Assembly: GCA_031278025.1 (NCBI GenBank)
Contig: JAITLF010000377.1
Span: forward strand, 1 to 7,143
Direction of reading: 5' to 3'
DNA length: 7,143 nt
From: Treponema sp.
Lineage (GTDB): Bacteria; Spirochaetota; Spirochaetia; Treponematales; Breznakiellaceae
Shown here: piece by piece, positions 5,994 through 7,143 of the stretch
Position numbering within the stretch: the first letter of the stretch is position 1
Layout: each line of letters starts with the position of its first letter
Program-made: the position numbers and the translations under genes
Notes under the pieces: generated by a model
Told to the model about the DNA's origin: nothing
Database searches by the model: none
The model's input: only the letters and a program-made list of their open reading frames with translations

Positions 5994-6482
5994 ATGAAAG
6001 ACAATCAGCATATTCAGACCATACCCTCGACAGTATTGACCCAGGTGCAGACCAAAATTCAGGAAATTCAGACCCTGCTTGCCCCTTATATGCTCGCCCT
6101 TACCCCGGAGGAACGGCGGGACCTGCCCAAAATGGGGGCCAAGACTATCAGTTTTGTGGAGAAAGCCTACGACTTTGCCCGGCAAAACCCCAACTTGATT
6201 CCACCGTACTTTGATCTTGACGCTTTCGGCGTTGACTTCGCCGACGCCCACGGCCTGTGGACGCTTGCCAACGCGGTCCGGCAGTTGGAAGAGGCCTTTG
6301 ACGACACGGAAATGACCGCCGGCAGCGAGGCGTATCAGGCCGCGCTGGTCTTCTACAAGTCCGCCAAGATGGCGGCGGCGCAGGACATCCCCGGCGCGAA
6401 AGCGGTCTACGAGGAACTGAAAACCCGCTTCCCCCAGCGCGGCGGACGGCGCGATGCGGGCGTCCATGGCGAAACCAAATAG
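5994..6482 (+). CDS. Conserved protein of unknown function, probably all-helical
   Basis: A well-supported gene of 162 residues, with a near-consensus promoter and AAGGAG at good spacing before the ATG. There is no signal peptide or membrane segment, so it should be cytosolic. The sequence looks mostly helical: TVLTQVQTKIQEIQTLL (13-29), LTPEERRDLPKMGAKTISFV (36-55), a Pro/Asp-rich bend PNLIPPYFDLDAF, GLWTLANAVRQLEEAF, and then SEAYQAALVFYKSAKMAA and IPGAKAVYEELKTRFP. I recall similar hypothetical proteins of this length in gut Bacteroidetes and treponemes, with the same LTPEER-LPKMG and YQAALVFYKSA-MAAAQD stretches, but I know no function for them. The basic C-terminal tail after RFP (QRGGRRDAGVHGETK) runs into the start of the tandem array. 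The pairing of this gene with the array is the main clue to its role. Confidence 0.75.
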   Translation: MKDNQHIQTIPSTVLTQVQTKIQEIQTLLAPYMLALTPEERRDLPKMGAKTISFVEKAYDFARQNPNLIPPYFDLDAFGVDFADAHGLWTLANAVRQLEEAFDDTEMTAGSEAYQAALVFYKSAKMAAAQDIPGAKAVYEELKTRFPQRGGRRDAGVHGETK

Positions 6483-6933
6483 GCCCCGCCGGACGGAACG
6501 GAAAACCGTCGGGTTTCAAAGCCCCGGTCGTTCTACTCCGAGCCGAACTCGTTCTACAAAAAGACAAACGATTGGGGCTCAAAGCCCCGGTGGTTCTGTT
6601 CTGAACAGAACGGCCAGAGAAAAAAGCTCCGGTCGTTTGGTTCCGAGCAGAACGAGTTCGGCAAAAAGGCGAATGATTGAGGCTCAAAGCCCCGATGGTT
6701 CTGTTCCGGATAGAACTGTTGGAGTAAAAAGCTCCGGTCGTTTGGTTCCGAGCAGAACGAGTTCGGCAAAAAGGCGAATGATTGAGGCTCAAAGAGCCGA
6801 TGGTTTTGTTCTGAACAGAACGATTGGAGTAAAAAGCTCCGGTTGTTTGGTTCCGAGCAGAACGGGTTTAGTGAAAAGGCGAATGATTGAGGGTCAAAGA
6901 GCCGACGGTTCTGTTCTGGATAGAACGGGTTGA
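6454..6933 (+). CDS. Open frame through the tandem array; doubtful Arg/Ser-rich repeat protein
   Basis: This 159-residue frame begins inside the last 29 bases of the preceding gene and runs through the array, giving basic 35-residue repeats. One unit reads as five heptads: SPDGSVP, DRTVGVK, SSGRLVP, SRTSSAK, RRMIEAQ. There is no convincing ribosome site before the ATG. The repeat length is a multiple of three, so any frame without a stop in the unit stays open, and minus-strand frames are open too. Differences between units often change the residue (for example SPD to RAD). The frame stops at TGA 6931-6933, where other units have GGA, yet it stays open beyond that to a TGA at 7047-7049. It could be a real low-complexity protein, a decayed gene, or chance. 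Confidence 0.22.
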   Translation: MRASMAKPNRPRRTERKTVGFQSPGRSTPSRTRSTKRQTIGAQSPGGSVLNRTAREKSSGRLVPSRTSSAKRRMIEAQSPDGSVPDRTVGVKSSGRLVPSRTSSAKRRMIEAQRADGFVLNRTIGVKSSGCLVPSRTGLVKRRMIEGQRADGSVLDRTG

Positions 6934-7036
6934 GTAAAAAGCACCGGTTGTTTGGTTCTGGGTAGAACGGGTTCTATAAAAAGACGAATGATTGAGGGTC
7001 AAAGCCCCGATGGTTCTGTTCTGGATAGAACGGGTT
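6476..7036. repeat. Tandem array, 105-base period, built of 42- and 63-base half-units
   Basis: Units begin at about 6476 (degenerate), 6581, 6686, 6791, 6896 and 7001 (partial), each at AAAG(C/A)(C/G)CCG. Each full unit has a 42-base half A and a 63-base half B. B shares the A layout and adds 21 bases around AAAGGCGAATGATTGAG. From unit 2 on, each half carries one palindrome GTTC-N6-GAAC, starting at 6598, 6640, 6703, 6745, 6808, 6850, 6913, 6955 and 7018. Spacing alternates 42/63 with no exception. In unit 2 half A it extends to GTTCTGTTCTGAACAGAAC (6593-6611), a perfect 9-base inverted repeat about a central T. Units differ by scattered substitutions and, after unit 1, no length changes. 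It is not CRISPR-like, since there are no unique spacers. Confidence 0.9.
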
Positions 7037-7060
7037 TGGCTCGGAGATGAACCATCGGGG
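7005..7060. repeat. 12-base inverted repeat closing the tandem array
   Basis: CCCCGATGGTTC (7005-7016), the opening of the last partial unit, is matched perfectly by GAACCATCGGGG (7049-7060). Between them lies a smaller hairpin, GTTCT-GGAT-AGAAC (7018-7031). In RNA this would fold into a stable two-tier stem-loop, but no T-run follows. Bases 7061-7143 show no further repeats and no gene I can support. Confidence 0.7.
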
Positions 7061-7143
7061 TTACGAGCGAGGTTAATGCGGGCCGGAGGGGAATTGGCGG
7101 AGAGACAGAGGGGCTACAAAAAGGAATTGTTCCATAAATGAAT

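Noticed and set aside
6148..6792. Minus-strand repeat-protein frames across the array and the 162-residue gene
   Set aside because: They stay open because the unit length is a multiple of three. They run against a gene with a good promoter and ribosome site and have no visible start signals.
6476..7036. CRISPR array
   Set aside because: The whole 105-base unit is repeated with drift. There are no unique spacers of constant size between identical short repeats, and no cas gene is present.
7121..7143. Possible start of a further gene (AAGGAA, then ATG at 7138)
   Set aside because: Only two codons are in the window and the spacing of about 12 bases is long, so a gene cannot be supported.

Overview
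The window is a GC-rich bacterial segment with two tightly packed gene blocks, both on the + strand, followed by an accessory-looking region. The organism cannot be fixed from the sequence alone. The gene content, the GC-rich palindromic spacers and the small conserved protein at 5994-6482 remind me of spirochaetes of the termite-gut Treponema group or of gut Bacteroidetes. That is a tentative recollection, not a measurement.

Block 1 (57-2908) encodes a protein-thiocarboxylate route to cysteine. It holds a CysM-type PLP cysteine synthase, a JAMM/MPN metallopeptidase (Mec type), a 98-residue MoaD/ThiS/CysO-type sulfur carrier, and an E1-like activating enzyme fused to a rhodanese domain (MoeZ/MOCS3 type). 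The genes overlap by ATGA or lie within about 30 bases of each other, so they probably form one operon. The carrier ends AGGGGK rather than in a bare Gly-Gly, so it probably needs trimming by its JAMM neighbour.

A 240-base spacer (2909-3148) with strong inverted repeats and three TTGGGA boxes separates block 1 from block 2.

Block 2 (3149-5672) encodes a SrpI-type Family 2A encapsulin shell protein (HK97 fold) and, overlapping it by 14 bases, a SufS-type cysteine desulfurase. The desulfurase carries an Ala/Pro/Gly-rich N-terminal extension of about 135 residues, which is the expected shell-targeting domain of such cargo. A rho-independent terminator follows at 5678-5717.

Together the two blocks suggest a sulfur store-and-retrieve module. 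The encapsulated desulfurase would strip sulfur from cysteine and bank it in the shell. The rhodanese-E1, carrier and CysM set could load sulfur back onto a carrier thiocarboxylate and rebuild cysteine. Each half is known from other bacteria. Their direct linkage is the most interesting point here, and the coupling is my inference.

Region 3 (5673-7143) holds a GC-rich palindromic spacer, a near-consensus sigma-70-type promoter, a 162-residue protein of unknown function, and a striking tandem array (about 6476-7036) with a 105-base period. Inside the array, nine GTTC-N6-GAAC palindromes alternate at exactly 42- and 63-base spacing. Whether the array works as DNA, RNA or protein is open.
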